Origin: Paraherbaspirillum soli
Lineage (GTDB): Bacteria > Pseudomonadota > Gammaproteobacteria > Burkholderiales > Burkholderiaceae_D
DNA length: 64,000 nt
NCBI RefSeq assembly: GCF_042654985.1
Contig: NZ_JBHSMT010000014.1
Location: 186,001-250,000, forward strand
Direction of reading: 5' to 3'
Under the pieces are notes generated by a model, which did not search any database, had not been told where the DNA came from, and saw only the letters and a program-made list of their open reading frames with translations. Below are positions 8,323 to 15,808 of this stretch, piece after piece; position 1 is the first letter of the stretch, and every line of letters starts with the position of its first letter. Both the position numbers and the translations under genes were made by a program.

Positions 8323-8757
8323 TTAGCATTGACTATGGTTTGGACCGGAGCAAGTCCCGCCTCCCAAGCCTTCCAGGATCGGGCATTCAGGCCGCGCATC
8401 GCCGTGGCAATCGTGCGCCAGCCGCTCCAGCGTCGCCTTCATTGCTTGCAATTCGTTGATCTTGTCGTCCAGCTCGCGGATATGGCTCAGCGCCAGTTGC
8501 TTGACCTTGCTGCTGGAGCGCGATTGATCGAGCCAGAGCCCGATCAGTTCGGCAATCTGCTTCATCGAAAATCCCAGCAGCCGGCCTTGCCGGATGAAGC
8601 GCAGCAAATGGATATCGCGCTCGGCATAGGTGCGATAACCGGCATCGGTGCGGGCCGCTTTCGGGATCAGGCCGATTTCTTCGTAATGCCGGATCATCTT
8701 GGCCGAGACGCCGGAGGCTAGCGCGGCATCGCCGATATTCATGGCTTCAGTGTGCAT
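8323..8757 (-). CDS. cueR: Copper-responsive MerR-family regulator CueR
   Basis: A 144-residue MerR protein. Residues about 6-75 form the winged helix DNA-binding domain (MNIGDAALASGVSAKMIRHYEEIGLIP). A dimerisation helix follows. The Cu(I) site is the CueR-type C-x7-C loop (CHGDARPEC). CueR senses cytosolic Cu(I) and activates promoters with 19-bp spacers; two such promoters lie between copA and copZ. The start at 8757 has GGAG seven bases upstream; a second Met at 8742 is possible. The gene overlaps the end of copA by 11 bases. An extra C-terminal CSGPNHSQC may bind metal. Confidence 0.92.
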   Translation of the reverse strand: MHTEAMNIGDAALASGVSAKMIRHYEEIGLIPKAARTDAGYRTYAERDIHLLRFIRQGRLLGFSMKQIAELIGLWLDQSRSSSKVKQLALSHIRELDDKINELQAMKATLERLAHDCHGDARPECPILEGLGGGTCSGPNHSQC

Positions 8758-11017
8758 GTGCGGACTCCATCGCAGATACGGTCACGGTCTTGCCAGTGGT
8801 GGCGGCTGCGCCGGACGCCGGTCGCCAGCGTCGCAGCAGCAAGGCATTGCTGACCACGCTGAGGCTGCTGAAAGCCATCGCCGCCCCGGCCAGTACCGGA
8901 TTCAGGTAGCCCAGCGCCGCCAGCGGAATGCCGACCACGTTAAAGATAAATGCCCAGAACAGGTTTTGCCGGATCTTGCGATAAGTGCGGCGCGAGATCG
9001 CAATCGCGTCCGCCACCAGCGCCGGATCGCCGCGCATCAGCGTGATGCCGGCGGCTTGCAGCGCGACATCGGTGCCGGTCGACATCGCAATGCCGACGTC
9101 GGCGGCGGCCAGCGCCGGCGCGTCGTTGATGCCGTCGCCGACCATCGCCACCACCGCGCCGTTCTTTTTCAAATCGGCGATGACCCTGGCTTTGTCGGCG
9201 GGCAGGATCGCCGCATGTATTTCCGCAATGCCCAATTGCTTGCCGACCGCACCGACGCTGCCCCAATTGTCGCCGCTTAGCATGACCACCCGGATCGCTT
9301 GCCGTTGTAGCTGTTCAATCGCGGCTTTGGCCGACGGCTTGAGCGCATCGCCAAAGGCCAGCAAGCCGCGCACCGTGCGCTGGCCGTCCAGTTCGCCGGC
9401 CAGCCAGGAGACCGTGCGGCCTGCGCCTTCCAGCGCCGCCGCGCGCGTTTCCAGCGCGCTGGTATCGACGCCCAGTTCGCGCATCCAGCGCGAGCTGCCA
9501 AGGTAACAAGCCTGATCGCCGACTCTAGCTTGTATGCCGCGACCGGCCACCGTTTGCACATTGGATGCGGCCGGATAGTGTAGATTTTTCTGCGCGGCGG
9601 CGGCGATCACGGCGCGCGCCAGCGGATGTTCGCTGTTGTGCTGCACCGCTGCCGCTAGAGTCAATAAATCGTCGGCAGCGGATTGTTCGTCGCTGCTCGG
9701 CTGCCAGGCCACCAGCGTCGGATGGCCGACGGTCAAGGTGCCGGTCTTGTCGAAAGCGACCACGCTGATGCGGTGCGCCAACTCCAATGCTTCGGCATCT
9801 TTGATCAGGATGCCGTAGCGGGCGGCGATCCCGGTGCCGGCCATGATCGCGGTCGGCGTCGCCAACCCCAGCGCGCAAGGACAGGCAATCACCATCACCG
9901 CCACCGCATTGAGCAGGGCTTGCTGCCAATCGCCGCTGAACAGGCCCCAGCCGAGCAGCGTCAGCAGCGCGATCAGCAGCACCACCGGCACGAATACCGC
10001 GCTGACCCGATCGACCAGGCGCTGGATCGGCGCCTTGGCTGCTTGCGCGTGTTCCACCATGCGGATAATCCGGGCCAGGGTGGTTTCGGCGCCGACCGCG
10101 GTGGTGCTGACCAGCAGCAAACCTTCGCCATTGATGGCGCCGGCAGTCACGTGATCGTTAGGCTGTTTCGGCAGCGGCAGGCTCTCGCCGGTCAGCAAGG
10201 ATTCGTCGACGTGGCTTTGTCCTTCCAGCACCACGCCATCCACCGCGATGCGCTCGCCGGCACGTACCACCACCAGGTCATCCACTTGCAGCGCACTGAT
10301 GGCAAGTTCGCGGTCAACCCCGTCGCGCCGCACCGTCGCGCGTTCCGGCTGCAGCGCATGCAGGGCCCGGATGGCATCGGCGGTCTGGCGCTTGGCGCGG
10401 GTTTCCAGCCATTTGCCGAGCAGCACCAGCGTGATGACCGCCGCCGACGCCTCGAAATAAAGATGCGCCATCGCGTGCATGTCCTGCGTCAGCAATTGAA
10501 ATAGCGACAGGCCGTAAGCGGCGCTGGTGCCGAGTGCCACCAGCAAGTCCATATTGCCGGCGCCCGCCTTCAGCGCGCGCCAGCCGGCTCGATAGAAGCG
10601 GCCGCCAAGCCAGAACTGCACCGGCGTTGCCAGCGCCAATTGCCACCAGCCGGGGAGTTGCCAGTCGCCGCCGAACAGCATCAGCAGCATCGGCAGGATC
10701 AACGGCAGCGTCAGCAGTGCCGAGGCGGCGACCGGCCACCAGCTCGGCACTTTGCCGGCGGATGGGCTTGTCGGTTGCGGATCGACGGCCGGCAGCGCGG
10801 CGACATAACCCGCTGCCGCCACCGCCGCCAGCAACTGTTCTGCGGCTACCGCGCCGCTTGTGGTGAGAGTGGCTTTTTCAGTCGCCAGGTTGACCGACAC
10901 GGCTTGCACGCCGGGGACCTTTTGCAAGGCTTTTTCAACCCGGCCGACGCACGACGCGCAGCTCATGCCTTCGATTTGCAATTGGAATTCGGTGTTGGCT
11001 GTACTCGCGTTGCTCAT
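8747..11017 (-). CDS. copA: Copper-exporting P1B-type ATPase CopA
   Basis: A 756-residue Cu(I) pump of the inner membrane. There is one N-terminal heavy-metal domain (GMSCASC, residues 18-24), where enterobacterial CopA has two. The membrane CPC motif (CPCALGLATPT) is near residue 378, the phosphorylated Asp is in DKTGT near 425, and the nucleotide domain has SEHPLARA and GDGINDAPAL. It exports Cu(I) to the periplasm, where the multicopper oxidase set can act. Transcription probably starts from the CueR-type promoter at 11122-11152, so the leader contains the 59-base palindrome at 11053-11111. cueR follows with an 11-base overlap. Confidence 0.95.
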   Translation of the reverse strand: MSNASTANTEFQLQIEGMSCASCVGRVEKALQKVPGVQAVSVNLATEKATLTTSGAVAAEQLLAAVAAAGYVAALPAVDPQPTSPSAGKVPSWWPVAASALLTLPLILPMLLMLFGGDWQLPGWWQLALATPVQFWLGGRFYRAGWRALKAGAGNMDLLVALGTSAAYGLSLFQLLTQDMHAMAHLYFEASAAVITLVLLGKWLETRAKRQTADAIRALHALQPERATVRRDGVDRELAISALQVDDLVVVRAGERIAVDGVVLEGQSHVDESLLTGESLPLPKQPNDHVTAGAINGEGLLLVSTTAVGAETTLARIIRMVEHAQAAKAPIQRLVDRVSAVFVPVVLLIALLTLLGWGLFSGDWQQALLNAVAVMVIACPCALGLATPTAIMAGTGIAARYGILIKDAEALELAHRISVVAFDKTGTLTVGHPTLVAWQPSSDEQSAADDLLTLAAAVQHNSEHPLARAVIAAAAQKNLHYPAASNVQTVAGRGIQARVGDQACYLGSSRWMRELGVDTSALETRAAALEGAGRTVSWLAGELDGQRTVRGLLAFGDALKPSAKAAIEQLQRQAIRVVMLSGDNWGSVGAVGKQLGIAEIHAAILPADKARVIADLKKNGAVVAMVGDGINDAPALAAADVGIAMSTGTDVALQAAGITLMRGDPALVADAIAISRRTYRKIRQNLFWAFIFNVVGIPLAALGYLNPVLAGAAMAFSSLSVVSNALLLRRWRPASGAAATTGKTVTVSAMESAHAH

Positions 11018-11052
11018 GATTAAGTTCCGCTCAGGGATGTTGGTGAATGGGC

Positions 11053-11111
11053 ACCTCTAAAAACCTACTGCGCAGCCCAATTTCGGGGCTGCGCAGTAGG
11101 TTTTTAGAGGT
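11053..11111. repeat. Perfect 26-bp palindrome (family P, short form) in the copA leader
   Basis: The two 26-base arms (11053-11078 and 11086-11111) are exact reverse complements around the loop AATTTCG. The outer arm ACCTCTAAAAACC and the GCGCAGCCCAA core match the longer family-P elements at 38378-38498, 13851-13971 and 51514-51631, but the ~60-base centre is missing. It falls wholly inside the expected copA 5' untranslated region, close to the transcript start. Confidence 0.85.
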
Positions 11112-11121
11112 ACCCGAATAG

Positions 11122-11153
11122 ATAATGGACCTTCCCACCATGGCAAGGTCAAG
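11122..11153 (-). promoter_or_regulatory. CueR-type promoter for copA
   Basis: On the minus strand TTGACC (11147-11152) and CATTAT (11122-11127) are separated by 19 bases, the long spacer of MerR-family promoters. The spacer carries the CueR operator CCTTGCCATGGTGGGAAGG. It is the mirror image of the copZ promoter. Confidence 0.82.
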
Positions 11154-11165
11154 CGTGAATTTTAA

Positions 11166-11197
11166 CTTGACCTTGCCATGGTGGGAAGCTTGATATT
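11166..11197 (+). promoter_or_regulatory. CueR-type promoter for copZ
   Basis: TTGACC (11167-11172) and GATATT (11192-11197) are 19 bases apart, with operator CCTTGCCATGGTGGGAAG between. The 23 bases from 11166 to 11188 are an exact inverted copy of 11131-11153, so one regulator can fire copA and copZ in opposite directions. Confidence 0.82.
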
Positions 11198-11228
11198 GGC
11201 GATTCCAACAACCAACGGAGTAACGACG

Positions 11229-11426
11229 ATGATTGAATTCGCTGTGCAGGATATGACTTGCGGCCATTGCGCGAGCCGCATTACCAAGGCCATCAACGAC
11301 GTCGACAGCGGCGCAAAAGTCGATGTCAGGATCGAACAGAGGAAAGTGTTGATCGACAGTAAAGTTGGTATCGCCACATTGGCCGAGGCAATCAGGGAGG
11401 CCGGCTATACGCCGCTGCCGGCCTGA
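11229..11426 (+). CDS. copZ: Copper chaperone CopZ
   Basis: A 65-residue heavy-metal-associated (HMA) domain protein. The Cu(I) site is DMTCGHCASR near residues 7-15 (CxxC). Such chaperones carry Cu(I) in the cytosol to CopA. The start MIEFAVQDM at 11229 is preceded by GGAG; upstream in-frame codons overlap the promoter and are not used. It diverges from copA and has its own CueR-type promoter. Its last 22 bases overlap the convergent MFS gene, so the two transcripts collide tail to tail. Confidence 0.92.
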   Translation: MIEFAVQDMTCGHCASRITKAINDVDSGAKVDVRIEQRKVLIDSKVGIATLAEAIREAGYTPLPA

Positions 11427-12772
11427 GAGGTTTTGCTTGATGCCGCGGACAGGGCAGGGCGATCAAGTCCATGCTCGCCCTGTGCCGCAGCTGCCGGGAA
11501 TACCTGCGGATACTGGAGTTGATACCAGTCCTTGACCTGCTCATGATCCAGACTGAAGAATTCACGAAAACGCGGCACCAGCACGAAGCCGGTGGCGCAC
11601 ACCGTCGACGCCAGGCCAAAGGCGATATACACGTGGCTGACGCTCCAATGGGTCAATGCCGCCCCGGCCGCAGCCGGTCCCAGCGCACCGGCAACCAGCG
11701 TGCTCATGATATTGACTGCGGTGATGCGTACCCGAAAATCCCTGGGTATCGCCAGCGTCCGATGGGTCAGACCAATCAGGACCACCGCCGAGTTCGCCAT
11801 CCCGGCACACAGGAAGGCAGCCATCAACACCAGCGGCCATTGCGTGAAACCGGCCAGTGTCAACGCCAGTCCCTGGATCACCCCGGCGCCGACTCTGACC
11901 TGGTAACGGCCGAAGGTTTTAGCCAGAAATCCGGCGCCCCACAAGGCGCCGCCCAACATGCCCAGCGATAGCGCGGCCTCGCAGGCCCCCAGCCATGCGC
12001 CTGACAAACCCAGCGCTTGCACCTTCAACGGAATCAGCATGGTGAGCGCGGGCCCCATGAATATCCACGTAATGAAATTTACCAGAGTCCAGCCGCGCTC
12101 CAGCGGGACCTGCCACTTCACCGCCAGGCCTGCTTTCAGATCGAACCACCAGTGCGCCGCACCCGAGGTTTTCAAGACAGCCGCGGACGGCGGCGGAATG
12201 CGGGTCGCCAGCATCGCCGCCAGCATCAGCAATGCGCAAGACAGCCACAAGGCGGCCGGCGTGCCGGCGGCTGCCAACATGCCGCCGCCCAAAGCCGGTC
12301 CGGCAATGCGACCGGCAGCCTGCGCGGTTTTTTGAAGGCTTAAAGCGTCCGACAACTTCTCTGCCGGGATTAATTCTGCGGCAATGGTGGAGGAGGCTGG
12401 GGTGATGATGGTGTCGCTCACGGTGGTCACGATTCCCGCAGCGATTAACAGGACAATGTTGTAGTGACCGCAGCTGGCGAGTATGGCGACCAGCAGTGCG
12501 ATGGAGGCACGGGCCGCCAGGCCGACAGCGATCTGCGTGCGCTTCGGGATCCGATCGCCAAACGGCGACCACAGCGGCATTGCTATAAAGGCTGCGACCG
12601 ACAGCACCATGCCGTACAGCGCCAGGTCGCGGGCGCCGCCTTGATGCGCGATCCACCACGGCAGCACGACGTAGCCGACCATCTGGGCCAGCAACATCAG
12701 CGCATCGCTGATCAAGAGGGCGCGAAACGGCCGCCCCATGTTATCCAGACGGTGTTTTACCCCGTTCCGCAT
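11405..12772 (-). CDS. MFS transporter (EntS/drug-exporter type)
   Basis: A 455-residue membrane protein with about 12 hydrophobic helices starting at LLISDALMLLAQMVGYVVLPWW. The loop motif GDRIPKRTQI after helix 2 matches the MFS signature. The family includes enterobactin exporter-like and macrolide exporter-like proteins; substrate unknown. The start at 12772 (MRNGVKHRLDNM) has AAGGA upstream; the reading frame further upstream runs antisense to the esterase gene. It overlaps the end of copZ in convergent orientation, and nothing in the sequence ties it to copper. Confidence 0.83.
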   Translation of the reverse strand: MRNGVKHRLDNMGRPFRALLISDALMLLAQMVGYVVLPWWIAHQGGARDLALYGMVLSVAAFIAMPLWSPFGDRIPKRTQIAVGLAARASIALLVAILASCGHYNIVLLIAAGIVTTVSDTIITPASSTIAAELIPAEKLSDALSLQKTAQAAGRIAGPALGGGMLAAAGTPAALWLSCALLMLAAMLATRIPPPSAAVLKTSGAAHWWFDLKAGLAVKWQVPLERGWTLVNFITWIFMGPALTMLIPLKVQALGLSGAWLGACEAALSLGMLGGALWGAGFLAKTFGRYQVRVGAGVIQGLALTLAGFTQWPLVLMAAFLCAGMANSAVVLIGLTHRTLAIPRDFRVRITAVNIMSTLVAGALGPAAAGAALTHWSVSHVYIAFGLASTVCATGFVLVPRFREFFSLDHEQVKDWYQLQYPQVFPAAAAQGEHGLDRPALSAASSKTSQAGSGV

Positions 12773-12802
12773 GTTTTCCTTGAGTTGTTGTCGGCAATTA
12801 AA

Positions 12803-12829
12803 AACGGCCCGCATGGGTTGCGGGCCGTT
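12803..12829 (-). terminator. Rho-independent terminator of the esterase gene
   Basis: Read on the minus strand, an 11-bp stem AACGGCCCGCA/TGCGGGCCGTT is followed by TTTTTAATT. It lies 24 bases after the stop codon of the carboxylesterase gene and just before the MFS gene. Confidence 0.85.
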
Positions 12830-12852
12830 CCTGGACTGCTTATTTCTTTGTT

Positions 12853-13521
12853 TTAGCCCAACACGCGCCGCAGCCAGCTGCCGATATCCGCCACTTCTTC
12901 CGCGCATACCGAGTGCTGCATCATGTATTCGCGCCATTCGACCTGATAGCCGAGTTGCTGCAGCAAGTCGCGCGATTGTTCGGCGCGGAGCACCGGCACC
13001 ACCGGATCTGCGCGTCCGTGCGCCTGGAAAATCGGTGTCTGCTGGTTGGCGGCGTGGCGTTCGGCGTCGGTCTTGTCGTGCAGCGGCAGGTAGCCGGACA
13101 GGCACATCATGCCGGCCAGCTTCGCCGGATGGCGCAAGCCGGTCTGCAACACCATCGCGCAGCCTTGCGAAAACCCGGCGAGCACGATTTTATCGGCCGG
13201 GATGCCGCGCGCGATTTCTTGCGCGATCAGTTCTTCAATCTCGGCCTGCGACTTGCGCAAACCGGCTTCATCCTCGCGTTGAGTCAAGTCGCCGCTGCGG
13301 ATGTCGTACCAGGCCGGCATCACGTAGCCGCCGTTGATGGTCACCGGCATCACCGGCGCGTTCGGGAAGACAAAGCGGATGCCGGGGCAGCCGCGCAGAT
13401 CCAGTTGATCCACGATAGGCACGAAATCGGAACCGTCGGCACCGAGGCCGTGCATCCAGATGACGGCTGCGGCCGGATTCGGGGCGGTTTCGATTTGGAT
13501 GGTTTCCAGTTTTGTTGTCAT
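12853..13521 (-). CDS. Alpha/beta-hydrolase, phospholipase/carboxylesterase family
   Basis: A 222-residue soluble esterase. The family features are the opening WMHGLGADGSDF (oxyanion region), the nucleophile elbow GFSQG near residue 118, an acid in HGRADPVVP, and the catalytic His in MMQHSVC near the end. This is the EstB/acyl-protein-thioesterase-like group, acting on short acyl esters; the natural substrate is not known. A clear terminator follows. The region upstream is repeat-filled, and the gene appears monocistronic. Confidence 0.9.
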   Translation of the reverse strand: MTTKLETIQIETAPNPAAAVIWMHGLGADGSDFVPIVDQLDLRGCPGIRFVFPNAPVMPVTINGGYVMPAWYDIRSGDLTQREDEAGLRKSQAEIEELIAQEIARGIPADKIVLAGFSQGCAMVLQTGLRHPAKLAGMMCLSGYLPLHDKTDAERHAANQQTPIFQAHGRADPVVPVLRAEQSRDLLQQLGYQVEWREYMMQHSVCAEEVADIGSWLRRVLG

Positions 13522-13588
13522 TGTGTTTTCAGATCAATGTTGATGGGGACGATTTGCGTCAGGACAGCATTATTCCAGAGTTCAGCAG

Positions 13589-13762
13589 GTAGGGCGGAAA
13601 AGCGTAGCCCTTGCAGGGTGCGTATCCGCTGGCAGGCAGATACCGTTCAGCAGGCGGATGGCATGCCATCCGAAACCCTTGCTTCACTCTTCCGCCATTT
13701 TCGATGCATCAAGCGTCTGTGACGCATCCATCGGCGGATAACGCTGCGCTCATCCGCCCTAC
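13589..13762. repeat. Family R palindromic repeat, copy 1 (mixed arms)
   Basis: It begins GTAGGGCGGAAAAGCGTAGC and ends CATCCGCCCTAC, so the outer arms pair while the inner halves come from two different arm types. Similar elements recur at least nine times in this window. The remaining DNA of 13522-13850 shows no gene. Confidence 0.75.
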
Positions 13763-13850
13763 AGACGGTTGCAGATTTTAAAACAGATTCTTAACCACAT
13801 TCGAGGTCGAGGTTGTGGATATAATCGGCGTCGTTTTTTACCACGCTTGC

Positions 13851-13971
13851 AGTCTCCTCTGAAAACCGTAGCGAGCGGCCCAAGGTCGGGGCGAGAAGCA
13901 CAGCCGTACGGAGGTACGGCGAGCATCGCAGCCCCGAGATTGGACCGCGCAGTAGGTTTGCAGAGGAGACT
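13851..13971. repeat. Family P long palindrome in a 5' leader
   Basis: The outer arms AGTCTCCTCTG and CAGAGGAGACT are exact complements. Inside are the family core halves (GCGAGCGGCCCAAGGTCGG and CCGAGATTGGACCGCGCAG) and an inner palindrome around CCGTACGGAGGTACGG. A TATAAT at 13820-13825 upstream and the small membrane protein start at 13994 downstream place the element in a leader. Confidence 0.8.
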
Positions 13972-13993
13972 TACTTTCAAGGAATCTCATCTA

Positions 13994-14266
13994 ATGAGCA
14001 TCGGCATCATCAATGCATTCGTCGTCAAATACATGCGCACCATCGAAATGGTGGGCGTGCTGATGCGTGTTTTTAGTTTTAGCCTGGTCAGCTGGCTGGG
14101 GCCGGACAGTCCGTTTTTATTCGTCTGGATTTTCAATACGGTCGACGCCACCATGTTGTCCTGGTGTTCGGTGCTTAAGCGGGATAACGCTTATAGCGTT
14201 TTGAATGTGTTCTGGATCATGGTCGGCGTAATTGGGATACTGCGCGCCGGGAACATGATCCACTAA
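13994..14266 (+). CDS. Small membrane protein of unknown function
   Basis: A 90-residue protein (MSIGIINAFVVKYMRTIEM) with two or three hydrophobic stretches (VGVLMRVFSFSLVSWLG, FLFVWIFNTVDATML, VLNVFWIMVGVIGIL). I do not recognise a named family. A TATAAT at 13820 and the long palindrome 13851-13971 precede it. The ATG follows AAGGAATCTCATCTA, a usable ribosome site. The length, even hydrophobicity and lack of rare features suggest a real inner-membrane protein. Upstream in-frame codons fall in the palindrome and were excluded. Confidence 0.6.
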   Translation: MSIGIINAFVVKYMRTIEMVGVLMRVFSFSLVSWLGPDSPFLFVWIFNTVDATMLSWCSVLKRDNAYSVLNVFWIMVGVIGILRAGNMIH

Positions 14267-14336
14267 GGCCAGTGTTAATCAACTGAGCGACTTGAACGCC
14301 AGACAGCGCCCAACTAACCGTTGACGGTCAACGCCG

Positions 14337-14488
14337 GTAGGGCGGATGAGCGAAGCGTTATCCGCCGCTAGTGTCCTGAGTTGTTAATTATTCAATGAAT
14401 TAACAACTCAGGACACTAGATGCACCACCTGTATTCGGTACGTCTACCAAGGTGAAGCGGCGGATAACGCTGCGCTCATCCGCCCTAC
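14337..14488. repeat. Family R repeat, copy 2, interrupted by a 52-bp palindrome
   Basis: The arms GTAGGGCGGATGAGCG...TTATCCGCCG and GGCGGATAACGCTGCG...CCGCCCTAC match copy 3 at 17201. Between them sits the separate element 14368-14419 plus about 40 further bases. Confidence 0.78.
14368..14419. mobile_element. 52-bp perfect palindrome with CTAG ends (MITE-like)
   Basis: Two 22-base arms, starting CTAGTGTCCTGAG and ending CTCAGGACACTAG, pair perfectly around the 8-base loop ATTCAATG. It lies inside a family R repeat. The CTAG at each end could be a target duplication. There is no coding content. Its mobility is inferred from its nested position only. Confidence 0.5.
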
Positions 14489-14511
14489 AGTAGTCCGGCG
14501 GGTCATCAAGT

Positions 14512-15144
14512 TCAGACAGCTTTTGATTTCAGTGCCGACTTCGGCCTGAAGGCCTTGCACACGGCCTCGTTGGTTTCCACATACGGGCCGCCGATCAGGT
14601 CGATGCAATAAGGCACCGCGGCAAAGATGCCGGACACCAATTGCTTGCCGTCGGCATCTTTCAAACCTTCCAGCGTTTCCTTGATCGATTTCGGCTGGCC
14701 CGGCAGGTTCAGGATCAGCGCTGCGTGATCGGCGATTTCGCGGATCACGGCCACTTGGCGCGACAGGATCGCGGTGGGGACGAACTGCAGGCTGATCTGG
14801 CGCATTTGCTCGCCGAAACCGGGCATTTCCCTGGTGCCGACCGCCAGCGTCGCTTCCGGCGTCACGTCGCGCCGCGCCGGGCCGGTGCCGCCGGTGGTCA
14901 GCACCAGATCGCAGCGCTGTTGATCCACCAGTTCGATCAGGGTTTGTTCGATCAGCGGTCGTTCATCTGCAATCAGGCGGGTTTCGACTTGCCACGGGCT
15001 GCTTAGGGCGGCGGTGAACCAGTCCTGCAAGGCGGGGATGCCTTGATCCTGGTAGACGCCGCTGCTGGCGCGGTCGGAGATCGAGACCAGGCCGATTTTC
15101 AATTGGCCTGGCGCTGACTCAGGATTCGTCGTGGTCCCGTTCAT
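14512..15144 (-). CDS. mogA: Molybdopterin adenylyltransferase (MogA/MoaB family)
   Basis: A protein of about 210 residues from the ATG at 15144 (two other in-frame Met codons lie upstream, inside the darP gene). The MoCF_biosynth fold is clear: IGLVSISDRASSGVYQDQGI at the start, TTGGTGPARRDVTPEAT in the middle, and LNLPGQPKSIKETL for the C-terminal helix. MogA adenylylates molybdopterin before molybdenum insertion. The gene overlaps the end of darP, so the two are translationally linked. No other molybdenum-cofactor gene is in the window. Confidence 0.9.
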   Translation of the reverse strand: MNGTTTNPESAPGQLKIGLVSISDRASSGVYQDQGIPALQDWFTAALSSPWQVETRLIADERPLIEQTLIELVDQQRCDLVLTTGGTGPARRDVTPEATLAVGTREMPGFGEQMRQISLQFVPTAILSRQVAVIREIADHAALILNLPGQPKSIKETLEGLKDADGKQLVSGIFAAVPYCIDLIGGPYVETNEAVCKAFRPKSALKSKAV

Positions 15145-15733
15145 CGTGCTCGTCTTCGTCATCGTGGTGATCGGCGTCGTCATGCTCGGCTGACGGCTTT
15201 TGCAACTGTTTCAACAGCTGGAAAATCTCGCGATACGCCTTCGGCGGTTTGTTCTCGGCCTGTTCCTTGCGGGCATTGCGGATCAGCGTGCGGGTGTGCT
15301 GCACATCCAGTTCCGGGTGCTGGGACAGCAGCTCGGTCAATGCCGCATCGTTCTTCAGCAGGCGGTCGCGATGCCGTTCCAGCGCGTGCATGGCGGCGGT
15401 GTCGGCTTTCGACAAGCCTCTCCAGCTGTCCAGGGTTTTCTGGATTTCGGCGATTTCGTGAGGTTCCAGCGTGCGCATCTTTTTGCCGACGTATTGGGTC
15501 TGGCGGCGGCGTCCTTCGTGATCCTTGATTTGTTGGCACTCAAGGATGGCGTCGCGCACATCTTCCGGCATTGGCACCCGCTTGACGCGGTCGCGCGATT
15601 CGGCGATCAACTCTTCGCCGAGCTTCTGCAGGGCGGTCATTTCGCGCTTCAATTGGGATTTGGAGGGACGGTCGTATTCTTGTTCGAACTCGCTGGACTG
15701 GAAGCCGCAGGAGCCCCGATTGGGATTTGGCAT
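15119..15733 (-). CDS. darP: Ribosome-associated protein DarP (YjgA, DUF615)
   Basis: A 204-residue charged helical protein. The DUF615 core is recognisable by YDRPSKSQLKREMTALQKLG and MRTLEPHEIAEIQKTLD. DarP (YjgA) associates with 50S ribosomal precursors. Unusual here is a C-terminal tail of about 25 residues that is almost only Asp, His and Glu (HDDADHHDDEDEHDERDHDE). The end overlaps mogA. The gene diverges from pmbA with 75 bases between, the common arrangement of these two genes in betaproteobacteria. Confidence 0.92.
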   Translation of the reverse strand: MPNPNRGSCGFQSSEFEQEYDRPSKSQLKREMTALQKLGEELIAESRDRVKRVPMPEDVRDAILECQQIKDHEGRRRQTQYVGKKMRTLEPHEIAEIQKTLDSWRGLSKADTAAMHALERHRDRLLKNDAALTELLSQHPELDVQHTRTLIRNARKEQAENKPPKAYREIFQLLKQLQKPSAEHDDADHHDDEDEHDERDHDES

Positions 15734-15808
15734 GATATTAAGGGTGAAACCATTCTGTAAACGACTGCTATCATAACCGTTTTATCCGCCAATCAAAGAA
15801 AACCAACT

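Noticed and set aside
13589..13762. CRISPR-like repeats among the GTAGGGCGG elements
   Set aside because: Copies are scattered, not spaced evenly, and have no unique spacers or cas genes.
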